Of a stretch of 25,104 nucleotides of DNA, positions 5,832 to 13,737 are shown piece by piece. Source of the DNA: DASSUW01 sp035717845 (GTDB lineage: Bacteria > Actinomycetota > Thermoleophilia > Solirubrobacterales > Solirubrobacteraceae); the NCBI GenBank assembly GCA_035717845.1, contig DASTIC010000214.1:1-25104 (forward strand), in the 5' to 3' direction. The stretch's first letter is position 1. Every line of letters starts with the position of its first letter. The translations under genes were made by a program, and so were the position numbers. Below the pieces are notes generated by a model. The model saw nothing but the letters and a program-made list of their open reading frames with translations, made no database searches and had not been told where the DNA came from.

Positions 5832-6914
5832 GTGAGCGCCATCGTAGACACGCCGGAAGAGGCCGCCGCCCTCGAGCTGCCGCCGCTGCTCGTGCGCCGG
5901 CCGCTGGAGGCGTTCCTCGACGCGGCGGGGCTCGGCGAGGGTCCTCTGGAGGCCGAGCCGATCGGCGACGGGCACTCGAACGTCACGTACCTCGTGCACC
6001 GCAACGGTGGCTCGTGGGTCCTGCGGCGGCCGCCGCGGCCTCCCCTCCCGCCGTCGGCGCACGACGTGCTCCGCGAGGCGCGCCTCCTGCGTGCCGTCGA
6101 GGAGGCGGACGTCCGCACGCCGCGCGTGCTCGCCACCTGCAACGACCACGCCGTGATCGGCGCCCCGTTCTACGTGATGGAGCGGATCGAGGGCGAGGTG
6201 CTGACCACCGCGGTGCCGGACGCGCTCGCGGGTCGGCACGCGGAGATCGGTGCCGAGCTGGTCGACGCCCTGGCCGAGCTGCACGCCGTCGACTGGCCGG
6301 CGTGCGGGCTGGAGGGCTACGGCAAGCCGACCGGCTATCTCGAGCGCCAGCTGCGCCGCTTCGGCGGCCTGTGGGAGCACAACCGCACACGTGAGCTGCC
6401 GGTCATGGAACGGGTGACCGAGTGGCTCGCCGCCCACCGCCCCGAGTCGGCCGAGGCGACGATCGTGCACGGCGACTACCGGCTCGGCAACACGATGTTC
6501 GCGCCGGCCGCCCCCGCCCGTTTGGTCGCGATCTTCGACTGGGAGCTCGCCACGATCGGCGACCCGCTCGCCGACCTCGGCTACCTCGTCGCCACCTGGG
6601 CCGAGCCGGGCGACGAGGAGGACGCGCTGTTCGGCCTCGGCGCGGTCACCCGCGAGCCGGGCTTCCCCACCCGCGAGGAGCTGGTGGCGCGGTACGAGGA
6701 GCGCACCGGCCGCTCGCTGCCCGAGGTGCGCTGGTACGCCACGCTCGCGCTCTGGAAGTCGGCCGTCTTCCTCGAGGGCTCCTACAAGCGGCGCCTGGCG
6801 GGCACGACGGAGGACGCGTTCTTCGACCGCCTCGAGACCGGCGTCCCGGCGATCGCCGACCGCGCTTGGGAGACGGCTACCGGCGGCGGGGGCGGCCGTA
6901 GAAGAGCCGGATGA
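5832..6914 (+). CDS. APH-fold phosphotransferase family protein (ACAD10/11 N-domain-like)
   Basis: A 360-residue aminoglycoside-phosphotransferase-fold kinase. The nucleotide-binding N-lobe shows IGDGHSNVTYLV and GSWVLRRPP. The catalytic loop is IVHGDYRLGN (Asp215) and the metal-binding motif is IFDWELATIGDP (Asp236). LADLGYLVATW next to it is characteristic of the branch related to the kinase domain of ACAD10/ACAD11, which phosphorylates hydroxyacyl-CoA-type substrates, rather than of antibiotic-resistance enzymes. Substrate not provable here. I chose GTG 5832 because a TACGGT -10 sits 9 nt upstream; the frame extends back to ATG 5802, before that promoter. The Gly/Arg-rich last residues are read from DNA overlapping the convergent aldehyde dehydrogenase gene by 38 bp. 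The nearby dehydrogenase would fit a catabolic setting. Confidence 0.85.
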   Translation: MSAIVDTPEEAAALELPPLLVRRPLEAFLDAAGLGEGPLEAEPIGDGHSNVTYLVHRNGGSWVLRRPPRPPLPPSAHDVLREARLLRAVEEADVRTPRVLATCNDHAVIGAPFYVMERIEGEVLTTAVPDALAGRHAEIGAELVDALAELHAVDWPACGLEGYGKPTGYLERQLRRFGGLWEHNRTRELPVMERVTEWLAAHRPESAEATIVHGDYRLGNTMFAPAAPARLVAIFDWELATIGDPLADLGYLVATWAEPGDEEDALFGLGAVTREPGFPTREELVARYEERTGRSLPEVRWYATLALWKSAVFLEGSYKRRLAGTTEDAFFDRLETGVPAIADRAWETATGGGGGRRRAG

Positions 6915-8397
6915 GGCGGCCCATCAGCTCCGACGAGCGCGACCCGTAGGGGAAGTAGTGCAGATCCCGCTTCGGCGCCAGCCGCGTGATGTAGAGCGCC
7001 TGCTGGCGGGTGTACTTGCGAATGCCGCCGGCCCCGTGGCGCACGCCCATCCCGGACTCCTTCCACCCGCCCATCGGGAGCTCGTAGGCGTAGTAGTTGA
7101 GGTTGGCGTCGTTGATGCACGCGAAGCCGCTCTCCAGCCGGCGCGCGATCGCCTCGCCGCGCGCCCGGTCCCGGGTCCAGACCGAGGCGCCCAGGCCGTA
7201 GGGCGAGTCGTTGGCCAGCCGCACCGCCTCGTCGGCGTCCGCGACCTTCATGACCGGCAGCGTGGGCCCGAACGTCTCCTCGCGCATGGCGGCCATCGAG
7301 TGGTCGACGTCCGCCAGCACGGTCGGCTCGTAGAAGCGCCCCTGCCCGTCGCGAGCGTGGCCGCCGGTCGTGATCCGCGCCCCGGCCGCGCGCGCCTCGT
7401 CGACGTGGCGGCGCACGATCTCGAGCTGGTCCGGGAAGGTCATGGCGCCGACCTCGACGCTGCCGGGGCCGGCGGGGACGCCCTGCCGCAGCGCGCTCAC
7501 GCGCTCGGTCACCGCGTCGACGAAGCGGTCGTAGACGGGAGCCTCCACGTACACCCGCTCCACCGACACGCACGTCTGGCCGCCGTTCTGCATGGCGTAG
7601 AACGTCGCGGCGTTGGCCGCCCGCTCGAGGTCGGCGTCGGCGAGCACGATCATCGGGTCCTTGCCGCCCAGCTCGAGCGAGACCGGCGTCAGCGTCTGCG
7701 CGGCCCGCGCCATCACCTTCTTGCCCGTCTCGGTCGAGCCGGTGAACATCACGAAGTCGACGGCGTCCACGATCGCCGAACCGACGCCGCCGCCCCCGAC
7801 CGCGACCTGGAGCACGTGCTCGGGGAGCCCGCACTCGCGCATGCCCTCGGCGAGCCGCAGCGACGTGAGCGGCGTGATGTGCGAGGGCTTGAGCACGACG
7901 GCGTTGCCGGCGGCGAGGGCAGGGATCGCGTCGCCGAACGAGTTGGTCAGCGGGTAGTTCCACGGGCCGATGACGCCGACGACGCCGACCGGCCCGTAGC
8001 GGACGACCAGTCGGCGACCCATCGCCAGCAGGGTCCTCGGGCGGATGCGCTCGTCGGCCAGGTACTTCGGCGCGCGGCGGGCCCAGAAGCCGAGCGCGCC
8101 GGCCCCGTACACGACCTCGGCGAACGCGGCGTCCTCCCACGTCTTGCCGGTCTCCTCGACCAGCGTGCGGGCAACGCTGTCGGCGTTGTCGACGAGCCAC
8201 TTCTGCATCCGCAGCAGGACGCTGCCGCGGCCGTCGAAGCCGAGCGCCTCCCAGCCGATCTGGGCGGCGCGAGCCCGCTCCACCATCGCCGGCACGTCGT
8301 CCGGCGAGACGGCCGGCACGCTGCGGATCACCTGGCCGGTGGCCGGGTTCTCGATGTCGATGGTCTCCGTCGCCTTGGGCTGCTCGATCGTCGCCAT
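6877..8397 (-). CDS. NAD(P)-dependent aldehyde dehydrogenase family protein
   Basis: A 506-residue member of the aldehyde dehydrogenase superfamily. It has the full active-site set: Asn147 (GPWNYPL), Lys170 (VLKPSH), FTGST for the cofactor loop, Glu242 (LELGGKDP) and the nucleophile Cys276 (NGGQTCVSVERV). PMGGWKESGMG closes the substrate tunnel. An extended C-terminus (about 40 residues after QQALYI) resembles long-chain or succinate-semialdehyde-type members, but the aldehyde substrate cannot be named. ATG 8397 follows a TAGCCT -10 box by 6 nt, so the mRNA is probably leaderless. It lies 16 bp after the cyclophilin gene on the same strand and its 3' end overlaps the convergent APH-like gene by 38 bp. 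Confidence 0.93.
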   Translation of the reverse strand: MATIEQPKATETIDIENPATGQVIRSVPAVSPDDVPAMVERARAAQIGWEALGFDGRGSVLLRMQKWLVDNADSVARTLVEETGKTWEDAAFAEVVYGAGALGFWARRAPKYLADERIRPRTLLAMGRRLVVRYGPVGVVGVIGPWNYPLTNSFGDAIPALAAGNAVVLKPSHITPLTSLRLAEGMRECGLPEHVLQVAVGGGGVGSAIVDAVDFVMFTGSTETGKKVMARAAQTLTPVSLELGGKDPMIVLADADLERAANAATFYAMQNGGQTCVSVERVYVEAPVYDRFVDAVTERVSALRQGVPAGPGSVEVGAMTFPDQLEIVRRHVDEARAAGARITTGGHARDGQGRFYEPTVLADVDHSMAAMREETFGPTLPVMKVADADEAVRLANDSPYGLGASVWTRDRARGEAIARRLESGFACINDANLNYYAYELPMGGWKESGMGVRHGAGGIRKYTRQQALYITRLAPKRDLHYFPYGSRSSELMGRLIRLFYGRPRRR

Positions 8398-8403
8398 GCC
8401 CGG

Positions 8404-8409
8404 AGGCTA
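8404..8409 (-). promoter_or_regulatory. Putative leaderless -10 box (TAGCCT) of the aldehyde dehydrogenase gene
   Basis: On the minus strand TAGCCT ends 6 nt before the ATG at 8397. It lies in the 16-bp gap behind the cyclophilin stop, so the dehydrogenase may have its own promoter rather than depend on readthrough. Confidence 0.45.
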
Positions 8410-8413
8410 GCCG

Positions 8414-8872
8414 TCAGCCGCTGGCGGCGAGCCGCTCGATCCGGGCCTCCTGCGTGGGCCGGTCGCGCGCGTCGGTCGGCAGCGTGCCGATCTTGTCGAC
8501 CACGTCCATGCCCTCGCGCACCTCGCCGAAGACCGTGTGCTTGCCGTCGAGCCACGGCGCCGCCGCCGTGGTGACGATGAAGAACTGCGAGCCGTTCGTG
8601 TCGGGGCCGGCGTTCGCCATCGCCAGCGCGCCCTTGACGACCTTGTGGTCGTTGATCTCGTCCTTGAACGTGTAGCCCGGGCCGCCGGTGCCGGTCCCCT
8701 GCGGGCAGCCTCCCTGGATCATGAAGTCGGGGATCACGCGGTGGAAGATCAGCCCGTCGTAGAAGCCCTTCTCCGCCAGGTTGCGGAAGTTGCTCACCGT
8801 CTCCGGGGCGTCCTCGTCGAACAACTCGAGGACGATGTCCCCGTGATTCGTGGTCATCGTCATCTGCGACAT
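8414..8872 (-). CDS. Cyclophilin-type peptidyl-prolyl cis-trans isomerase
   Basis: A 152-residue single-domain cyclophilin that isomerises Xaa-Pro bonds in the cytosol. The catalytic core is FHRVIPDFMIQGG (Arg45, Phe50, Met51, Gln53), followed by GTGTGGPGYTFKDE, ALAMANAGPDTNGSQFFI, and Trp107 and His112 of the cyclosporin pocket. No signal peptide. The frame extends upstream, but ATG 8872 (MSQMTMTTNHG) has a TACCGT -10 box 6 nt before it and gives the usual short N-terminus. Another ATG three codons in is less likely. The preceding DEAD-box gene ends 16 bp upstream. Confidence 0.95.
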   Translation of the reverse strand: MSQMTMTTNHGDIVLELFDEDAPETVSNFRNLAEKGFYDGLIFHRVIPDFMIQGGCPQGTGTGGPGYTFKDEINDHKVVKGALAMANAGPDTNGSQFFIVTTAAAPWLDGKHTVFGEVREGMDVVDKIGTLPTDARDRPTQEARIERLAASG

Positions 8873-8878
8873 GCGGCC

Positions 8879-8884
8879 ACGGTA
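8879..8884 (-). promoter_or_regulatory. Putative leaderless -10 box (TACCGT) of the cyclophilin gene
   Basis: TACCGT on the minus strand ends exactly 6 nt before the ATG at 8872, between the DEAD-box stop (8889) and the start codon. It decides the choice of 8872 as start. Confidence 0.5.
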
Positions 8885-8888
8885 GCGC

Positions 8889-10313
8889 TCAGGGGCGTGC
8901 TGTCTCGATCCGCAGCGTGTGCCCCCTGACCGCCGTGCCGTCGACGGCGCCGGCCACCCGGGTCGCGTCGGCGGCCGGGACCTCGAGCAGCGCGAAGCGC
9001 TCCAGCACCCGCACATTCCGCACCGCCTCGCCGTCGAGCCCTGCCTGCGAGGTGACCGCGTGGATCAGGTCGGCCTCCACCAGTCCGGCGCTGCGGCCGC
9101 CCGACGCGATCAGCTTGGTGAAGTCGCCGTTGACGATGCCGACCTGGTCGTGCGGCTTGCGGTGCCGGCGCGGCGGCTCCTGCGTGCGCACGGGCGCCAC
9201 GTGGGCGCCGTCCGTCCACGGCGCGACCTGCGTGCCGGCGTGCTTCTCGATCGCCTCGAGGTCGCGCCGCTGGCGCGGCTCGATGAACGTGATGGCGCGC
9301 CCGGAGCGACCGACGCGGCCCGTGCGGCCGATCCGGTGCACGTAGACGTCCGGCGAGGTCGGCACGTCGAAGTTGACGATGTGCGTGACGTCGGCGATGT
9401 CGAGCCCGCGGGCGGCGACGTCGGTGGCCACGAGGATCGGCACGCGGCCGCCCTTGAAGGAGATCATCACGCCGTCGCGCGAGCCCTGCGACATGTCGCC
9501 GTGCAGCGCCTTGACGTTCATGCCCTTGTCGCGCAGCGTGCGGTAGAGCTGCTCGGTGCGGATCTTCGTACGCGCGAAGACGATCGCCTGCGTCGGGCGC
9601 TCGGCCTCGAGCACCCGCACCAGCGAGCTCACCTTGTCGGCCGACTTGGTCTCCAGGAAGAACTGCTCGACCGTGTCGATCGTGAGCGTGGCGGCCTTGA
9701 CCTTGATCATCTCGGGGTCGTACATGTGGCGCTCGGCCAGCGCCCGGATCGGCCCCGGCATGGTGGCGCTGAAGAGCGCCGTCTGTCGGCCGTTGGAGGT
9801 GTAGGAGAGGATCTTCTCGACGTCCTCGAGGAACCCGAGGTCGAGCATCTCGTCGGCCTCGTCGAGCACCACGTACCGGCACGAGTGCAGCATCAGCGAG
9901 TGACGCGAGATGAGGTCGAGCACGCGACCGACGGTGCCGACCACGATGGGCGCCCCGCCCTTCAGGTACGCCTGCTGGTCGCGGATCGGCGCGCCGCCGA
10001 ACACCGCGACCGGGTTCACCCCCTTGGGCTCGCCGTACGCCCGCAGCGCCTGCGTGACCTGGATGCACAGCTCGCGCGTCGGCGTGAGCACGAGCGCCTG
10101 CACGTCGTGGTCGTCGGCGTCGACCGACTGGATCATCGGCAGCCCGAAGGCGGCGGTCTTGCCGGTCCCGGTCTGCGCCTGGCCGATCACGTCGCGGCCC
10201 TCGAGCAGCACGGGGATCGCCTGCTCCTGGATCGGGCTCGGCGTTTCGTACCCCACGTCGCGCAGCGCCGTGAGGATCTCCTCGGAGAGGCCGAGGTCCG
10301 CGAAGGTTGTCAT
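8889..10313 (-). CDS. DEAD-box ATP-dependent RNA helicase with C-terminal RNA-binding domain
   Basis: A 474-residue RNA helicase. In order: Q motif (FADLGLSEEIL ... PSPIQEQAIP), Walker A AQTGTGKT (46-53), PTRELC, VLDEADEML (motif II), SAT (motif III), ATDVAARGLDI (motif V) and HRIGRTGRVGR (motif VI). Motif Ib reads TVGRVLD instead of the usual TPGR. After a basic linker (PPRRHRKPHDQ) comes a DbpA/CsdA-like RRM-type domain (VGIVNGDFTKLIASGG to the end), typical of helicases acting on rRNA or structured mRNA. ATG 10313 opens just before the Q motif. A possible -10 (TAAGCT, minus strand, 10325-10330) is 11 nt upstream. Confidence 0.95.
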   Translation of the reverse strand: MTTFADLGLSEEILTALRDVGYETPSPIQEQAIPVLLEGRDVIGQAQTGTGKTAAFGLPMIQSVDADDHDVQALVLTPTRELCIQVTQALRAYGEPKGVNPVAVFGGAPIRDQQAYLKGGAPIVVGTVGRVLDLISRHSLMLHSCRYVVLDEADEMLDLGFLEDVEKILSYTSNGRQTALFSATMPGPIRALAERHMYDPEMIKVKAATLTIDTVEQFFLETKSADKVSSLVRVLEAERPTQAIVFARTKIRTEQLYRTLRDKGMNVKALHGDMSQGSRDGVMISFKGGRVPILVATDVAARGLDIADVTHIVNFDVPTSPDVYVHRIGRTGRVGRSGRAITFIEPRQRRDLEAIEKHAGTQVAPWTDGAHVAPVRTQEPPRRHRKPHDQVGIVNGDFTKLIASGGRSAGLVEADLIHAVTSQAGLDGEAVRNVRVLERFALLEVPAADATRVAGAVDGTAVRGHTLRIETARP

Positions 10314-10343
10314 TCCGAGCGTGCAGCTTATGACGCGGCGTCG

Positions 10344-10365
10344 GGGCCGGGCAGGGGCCCGGCCC
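10344..10365 (-). terminator. GC-rich hairpin, probable terminator of the M14 carboxypeptidase gene
   Basis: GGGCCGGGC (10344-10352) and GCCCGGCCC (10357-10365) form a perfect 9-bp stem with a four-base loop. It begins 8 nt after the stop of the minus-strand carboxypeptidase gene and precedes the helicase promoter. There is no T-run after it, as is common in high-GC actinobacteria, so termination is inferred from position and stability. Confidence 0.5.
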
Positions 10366-10373
10366 GGTGACCG

Positions 10374-11525
10374 CTATTCGTCCTGCGGGCCCGACGCGCT
10401 GCCGGGCGCGAGCTGGAGCGCCTCGGCGACGGCGATGTCCGCGTCGTAGAGGCTGCCGTCGGCCAGCCCCTCGATCACCGACATGCCGGCGTGGAAGGCC
10501 GTCTTGGCGAGGTAGCCGCTCGACTTCTGGCCGATGTCGCCGCGCATCTCGATCAGCACCGACGCCGAGCCGAGCAGGCCGTACGCGTTGCGGGAGATGC
10601 CCGGCGGCGTCGTGCCCGGATAGCGCGAGAAGTTCGCGTACCCGTACCGCTCGATGCCCTGGAGGAGCGTCGAGACGACCTGCTTGGAGCGGAAGATGAC
10701 GTCGTCGAACTCCGGGCGGATGCCGAGCTGGTCGGCGGTGCCCGTGGCGTTCGGCCACAGCGTCGACCCGGTCACCATGTCGCCGTTCGCGTCGACCGGC
10801 GTCCCCTGGTGGTGCAGGTCGAGCACGACCTCGACCGTGTCCGCCCCGCCGGCCGCGTCGTAGGCGTTGCGCACGGCCAGCGCCTCCGGGACCGGGTTGT
10901 CACCCTGCCCCACGGCGACCGGACCCGTGTTCGGGTCGTCGCGCGGATCGCTGCGCAGGTAGGAGTGGTAGCGGTTGATGTCGAACCCGCGACCGACCGC
11001 GTAGAACGCGGGGCACGGCGCCGCCGTGCAGAACGGGTCGACATTCTGGCGCCACGGTTCGCCGATCGGCGTCGCGTCGAAGCCGTCGACGTTCACGCGC
11101 GGGATGACCGTCACGGTGAGCTCGTCGCGGATGGCGCGCGCCGCGGCGGCGTTGCTCGTCAGGGCCTTGACGATCTCCACCGCCGAGTTGCTGACGACGT
11201 ACTCGTTGCCGTGCTGGTTGGCGATGATCACGATCCCGCGGCCGCCGCTGCCGATCGTGACGATCGGAATGCCGCGCCCGCTGCCCTTGGCGCGGAAGGG
11301 CGAGTACGTGAGCCGCGCCGCGCCGTGGCTCGACGCCACCGCGCGCTCGAGCGTCGCCACGAGCTGCGGGTAGTCGCGGATCGACGCGAGGGACTCGTTC
11401 TGGCCCGGCTGCGACCACGGTCCGCCCGGGTTGGTCTCCGGCGGCGCGGCCCCTGCCGATCCCGCCTGAAGCGCCGTGAGGAGACAGGCGGCGACGAGCG
11501 CCGCGCCTGCGCGTCTGATGGACAT
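10374..11525 (-). CDS. Secreted M14-family zinc carboxypeptidase
   Basis: A 383-residue exported protein. A signal peptide (MSIRRAGAALVAACLLTALQ, cleavage likely after SAGAA near residue 27) leads to a carboxypeptidase-A-like domain. The HxxE zinc pair is His105/Glu108 (NQHGNEYV), the third ligand His238 or His239 (LDLHHQGTP), and the general base Glu326 (VLIEMRGD). PRVNVDGF and DINRYH fit the substrate-binding arginine/asparagine region. Cys166 and Cys171 are close enough for a disulfide. The M14 class removes C-terminal residues or acts on murein peptides; the specificity is not clear. It has a purine-rich Shine-Dalgarno-like stretch just before ATG 11525, unlike its leaderless neighbours. 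It diverges from the PfkB kinase gene across 55 bp. Confidence 0.87.
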   Translation of the reverse strand: MSIRRAGAALVAACLLTALQAGSAGAAPPETNPGGPWSQPGQNESLASIRDYPQLVATLERAVASSHGAARLTYSPFRAKGSGRGIPIVTIGSGGRGIVIIANQHGNEYVVSNSAVEIVKALTSNAAAARAIRDELTVTVIPRVNVDGFDATPIGEPWRQNVDPFCTAAPCPAFYAVGRGFDINRYHSYLRSDPRDDPNTGPVAVGQGDNPVPEALAVRNAYDAAGGADTVEVVLDLHHQGTPVDANGDMVTGSTLWPNATGTADQLGIRPEFDDVIFRSKQVVSTLLQGIERYGYANFSRYPGTTPPGISRNAYGLLGSASVLIEMRGDIGQKSSGYLAKTAFHAGMSVIEGLADGSLYDADIAVAEALQLAPGSASGPQDE

Positions 11526-11580
11526 GTTCCCCCTCCCGAAGGGTGATGGTTCCGCCTACCGGATACCCTGCCCGCCGCAA

Positions 11581-12516
11581 ATGACGCTCACCGTGGTCGG
11601 ATCCATCGCGTTCGACGCCGTCGAGACGCCGACGGGCCATCGCGACCGCCTGCTCGGCGGCGCGGCCGTGCACTTCTCGCTCGCGTCCTCCTTCCTGGCC
11701 GAGACCCGGGTCGTCGGACCGGTCGGCGACGACTTCGGCGAGGCCGAGTACGCCGTGCTGCACGAGCGCGGGGTGGTTACCGACGACATCGAGCACGTCC
11801 CGGGCGGCAAGACGTTCTTCTGGGCGGGCCGCTACGAGCGCGACCCGAACGTGCGCCACACGCTCCAGACGGACCTCAACGTGTTCGCCGACTTCGAGCC
11901 GAAGCTCTCGGAGGCCTCGCGCGCGGCGGACACCGTGTTCCTGGCCAACATCCACCCGGACCTCCAGCGCGCCGTGCACGACCAGTGCCTGGAGGCCCGC
12001 TTCGTGGCCATGGACACCATGAACATGTGGATCGAGGTGACGCGCGACTCGCTGGAGCGCACGATCGCCGGCGTCGACTGCCTGATCGTCAACGACGAGG
12101 AGGTCAAGCAGCTCACGGACGAGCCGAACCTCGTCCGGGCAGCCCGCGCAGTGCACGAGATGGGGCCGCGGGTGGTGATCGCCAAGCAGGGCGAGCACGG
12201 CGCCGGCATGTACACGCCGGACGGCTTCTTCGGCCTGCCCGCCTACCCGACCGCCGACGTCGTGGACCCCACCGGCGCGGGCGACACGTTCGCGGGCGGC
12301 TTCATGGGCTACGTCGCCGCCCACACGGGCGAGGAGCTCTCGGACGAGCTGCTGCGGCGCGCGATCGCCTACGGCACGGCGATGGCGTCGTTCAACGTCG
12401 AGGCGTTCGGGACCGAGCGGATGCAGACGCTCACGGGCGACGAGATCGCCGAGCGCGTCGCCGCGCTCCAGCGGGTGACGCGCTTCGACGCCGCGCCCGT
12501 GCCGCTGCGCGCCTAG
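11581..12516 (+). CDS. PfkB-family carbohydrate/nucleoside kinase
   Basis: A 311-residue ribokinase-fold enzyme. The N-terminal substrate signature is GGAAVHFSLASSF, and the C-terminal PfkB signature DPTGAGDTFAGGF carries the catalytic base Asp235 and the anion-hole glycines. LIVNDEEVKQLT and VVIAKQGEHGAGMY are typical of the middle strands. The sugar or nucleoside substrate cannot be named. I took ATG 11581 because MTLTVVGSIAFD begins the first beta strand directly; the frame runs further upstream but into the divergent gene. TACCCT (11564-11569) is a possible -10, 11 nt before the ATG. A strong hairpin (12522-12562) follows the stop. Confidence 0.88.
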   Translation: MTLTVVGSIAFDAVETPTGHRDRLLGGAAVHFSLASSFLAETRVVGPVGDDFGEAEYAVLHERGVVTDDIEHVPGGKTFFWAGRYERDPNVRHTLQTDLNVFADFEPKLSEASRAADTVFLANIHPDLQRAVHDQCLEARFVAMDTMNMWIEVTRDSLERTIAGVDCLIVNDEEVKQLTDEPNLVRAARAVHEMGPRVVIAKQGEHGAGMYTPDGFFGLPAYPTADVVDPTGAGDTFAGGFMGYVAAHTGEELSDELLRRAIAYGTAMASFNVEAFGTERMQTLTGDEIAERVAALQRVTRFDAAPVPLRA

Positions 12517-12521
12517 GGGGT

Positions 12522-12562
12522 GCCCAACGGGACATCGCTCAACACGGAATGGCCCGTTGGGC
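12522..12562 (+). terminator. Hairpin downstream of the PfkB kinase gene
   Basis: GCCCAACGGG (12522-12531) and CCCGTTGGGC (12553-12562) are perfect 10-bp inverted repeats around a 21-nt loop, starting 6 nt after the kinase stop. The long loop is unusual for an intrinsic terminator and there is no T-run; it could equally be a protein-binding palindrome. Confidence 0.5.
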
Positions 12563-12580
12563 GGGGCCCCCGCAATCTCG

Positions 12581-12609
12581 TCTCACGATTACCTCATGAA
12601 TGCCTCATG
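12581..12609 (+). promoter_or_regulatory. Three 11-bp-phased heptamer repeats (OmpR/SARP-type operator) before the methyltransferase gene
   Basis: TCTCACG (12581-12587), CCTCATG (12592-12598) and CCTCATG (12603-12609) are spaced exactly 11 bp start to start, one helical turn, consensus YCTCAYG. Direct heptamers on this spacing are the classic target of tandemly bound OmpR-type winged-helix regulators, including PhoP and SARPs. The nearest such protein is encoded at 13727-15550. They lie about 20 bp upstream of a possible -10 at 12630-12635. Confidence 0.65.
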
Positions 12610-12629
12610 GAGGGCGGGCCGAGCGCACC

Positions 12630-12635
12630 TAGCGT
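12630..12635 (+). promoter_or_regulatory. Possible -10 box (TAGCGT) and leader of the methyltransferase gene
   Basis: TAGCGT fits TANNNT and would give an mRNA with a leader of about 25 nt. That leader contains AGGAG (12653-12657), 9 nt before the ATG at 12667. This Shine-Dalgarno-led arrangement differs from the leaderless pattern of most neighbours. Confidence 0.45.
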
Positions 12636-12666
12636 TCACGGTCCCCCCGACCAGGAGTGATCTGCG

Positions 12667-13737
12667 ATGTCAATCGACGTGACCATCGACGAAGCCGGCG
12701 TGATGGCGTTCCTCGAGCGCATCGTCGACGAGATCGGCGCGGCGCTGAACGTGCCGATGACCGTGATCGGCGACCGCCTCGGCCTGTACCGCGCCATGGC
12801 CGACGGCGCGCCTCTCTCGCCGATCGAGCTCGCCGAGCGGACCGGCACCCACGAGCGCTACGTGCGCGAGTGGCTGGCCGGTCAGGCGGCCGGCGGCTAC
12901 GTCACCCACGACGCCGAGGCGGGCACCTACAGCCTCCCGCCCGAGCACGCGGCCGTGCTCGCCGACGAGGAGAGCCCCTTCTACCAGGGCGGCCTGTTCC
13001 AGTCGACCAGCGCGGCCATCCACGCCCAGGACGGCGTCACCGCCCGCTTCCGCAGCGGGGATGGGCTCGGCTGGCACGAGCACCATCACGACGTCTTCGA
13101 GGGCGTCGGACGCATGTTCGGCGTCTCCTACCGCACGTTCCTCGTCGACGAGTGGATCCCCGCGCTCGACGGCGTCGACGCGAAGCTCCGCCAGGGCGCG
13201 CTTGTCGCCGACGTCGGCTGCGGCATCGGCATCTCCACGGTACTGCTGGCAGAGGCCTACCCCGCGTCGCGGTTCGTGGGCTTCGACTACCACGAGGAGT
13301 CGCTCGCGCAGGCGCGCCGGAATGCCGAGGAGGCGGGCGTCGCCGACCGCGTCGAGTTCCGGGCCGCCACGGCGACCGACTTCCCGGGCTCGGGCTACGA
13401 CCTGATCGCGTGCTTCGACGCGTTGCACGACATGGGCGACCCGCAAGCGGCCGCCGGCCACATCCGCGCGGCGCTGGCCGACGACGGCACGTGGCTGATC
13501 GTCGAGCCGAACGCCGGCGACTCGGTGGCGGAGAACCTGCACCCGATCGGACGCCTCCAGTACGGCTACTCGGTGCTCGTGTGCACGCCGGGGTCGCTCT
13601 CGCAGCCCGGCCGCGCCGCGCTCGGCACGGCCGCGGGCCAGGCCCGCCTCGCGGAGGTCGTCCTCGCCGGCGGCTTCGGCAACGTGCGCAGGGTCGCCGA
13701 GACGCCGTTCAACATGGTGCTCGAGGCTACGCCCTGA
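12667..13737 (+). CDS. Class I SAM-dependent methyltransferase, Rv2258c-like, with N-terminal winged-helix domain
   Basis: A 356-residue protein. Residues about 20-95 form a winged-helix dimerisation region like that of O-methyltransferases and Mycobacterium Rv2258c (LGLYRAMADGAPLSPIELAE, HERYVREWLAGQAAGGYV). The Rossmann domain starts near 178 with VADVGCGIGIST (motif I), then FVGFDYHEESL, DLIACFDALHDMGDP and WLIVEPNAGD. The acceptor is unknown; this family probably methylates small molecules. ATG 12667 follows AGGAG by 9 nt. The 150-bp upstream gap holds a hairpin, three phased heptamers and a -10. The last 11 bp overlap the end of the convergent regulator gene. I infer regulation by that protein, since its wHTH domain fits the operator type. 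Confidence 0.9.
   Translation: MSIDVTIDEAGVMAFLERIVDEIGAALNVPMTVIGDRLGLYRAMADGAPLSPIELAERTGTHERYVREWLAGQAAGGYVTHDAEAGTYSLPPEHAAVLADEESPFYQGGLFQSTSAAIHAQDGVTARFRSGDGLGWHEHHHDVFEGVGRMFGVSYRTFLVDEWIPALDGVDAKLRQGALVADVGCGIGISTVLLAEAYPASRFVGFDYHEESLAQARRNAEEAGVADRVEFRAATATDFPGSGYDLIACFDALHDMGDPQAAAGHIRAALADDGTWLIVEPNAGDSVAENLHPIGRLQYGYSVLVCTPGSLSQPGRAALGTAAGQARLAEVVLAGGFGNVRRVAETPFNMVLEATP

Noticed and set aside
4321..6142. The upstream part of the long minus-strand frame that contains the PRC-barrel gene
   Set aside because: Only the section from about 4345 down to 3911 has a recognisable domain; the rest is a shadow of the GH-like and APH-like genes in another frame.
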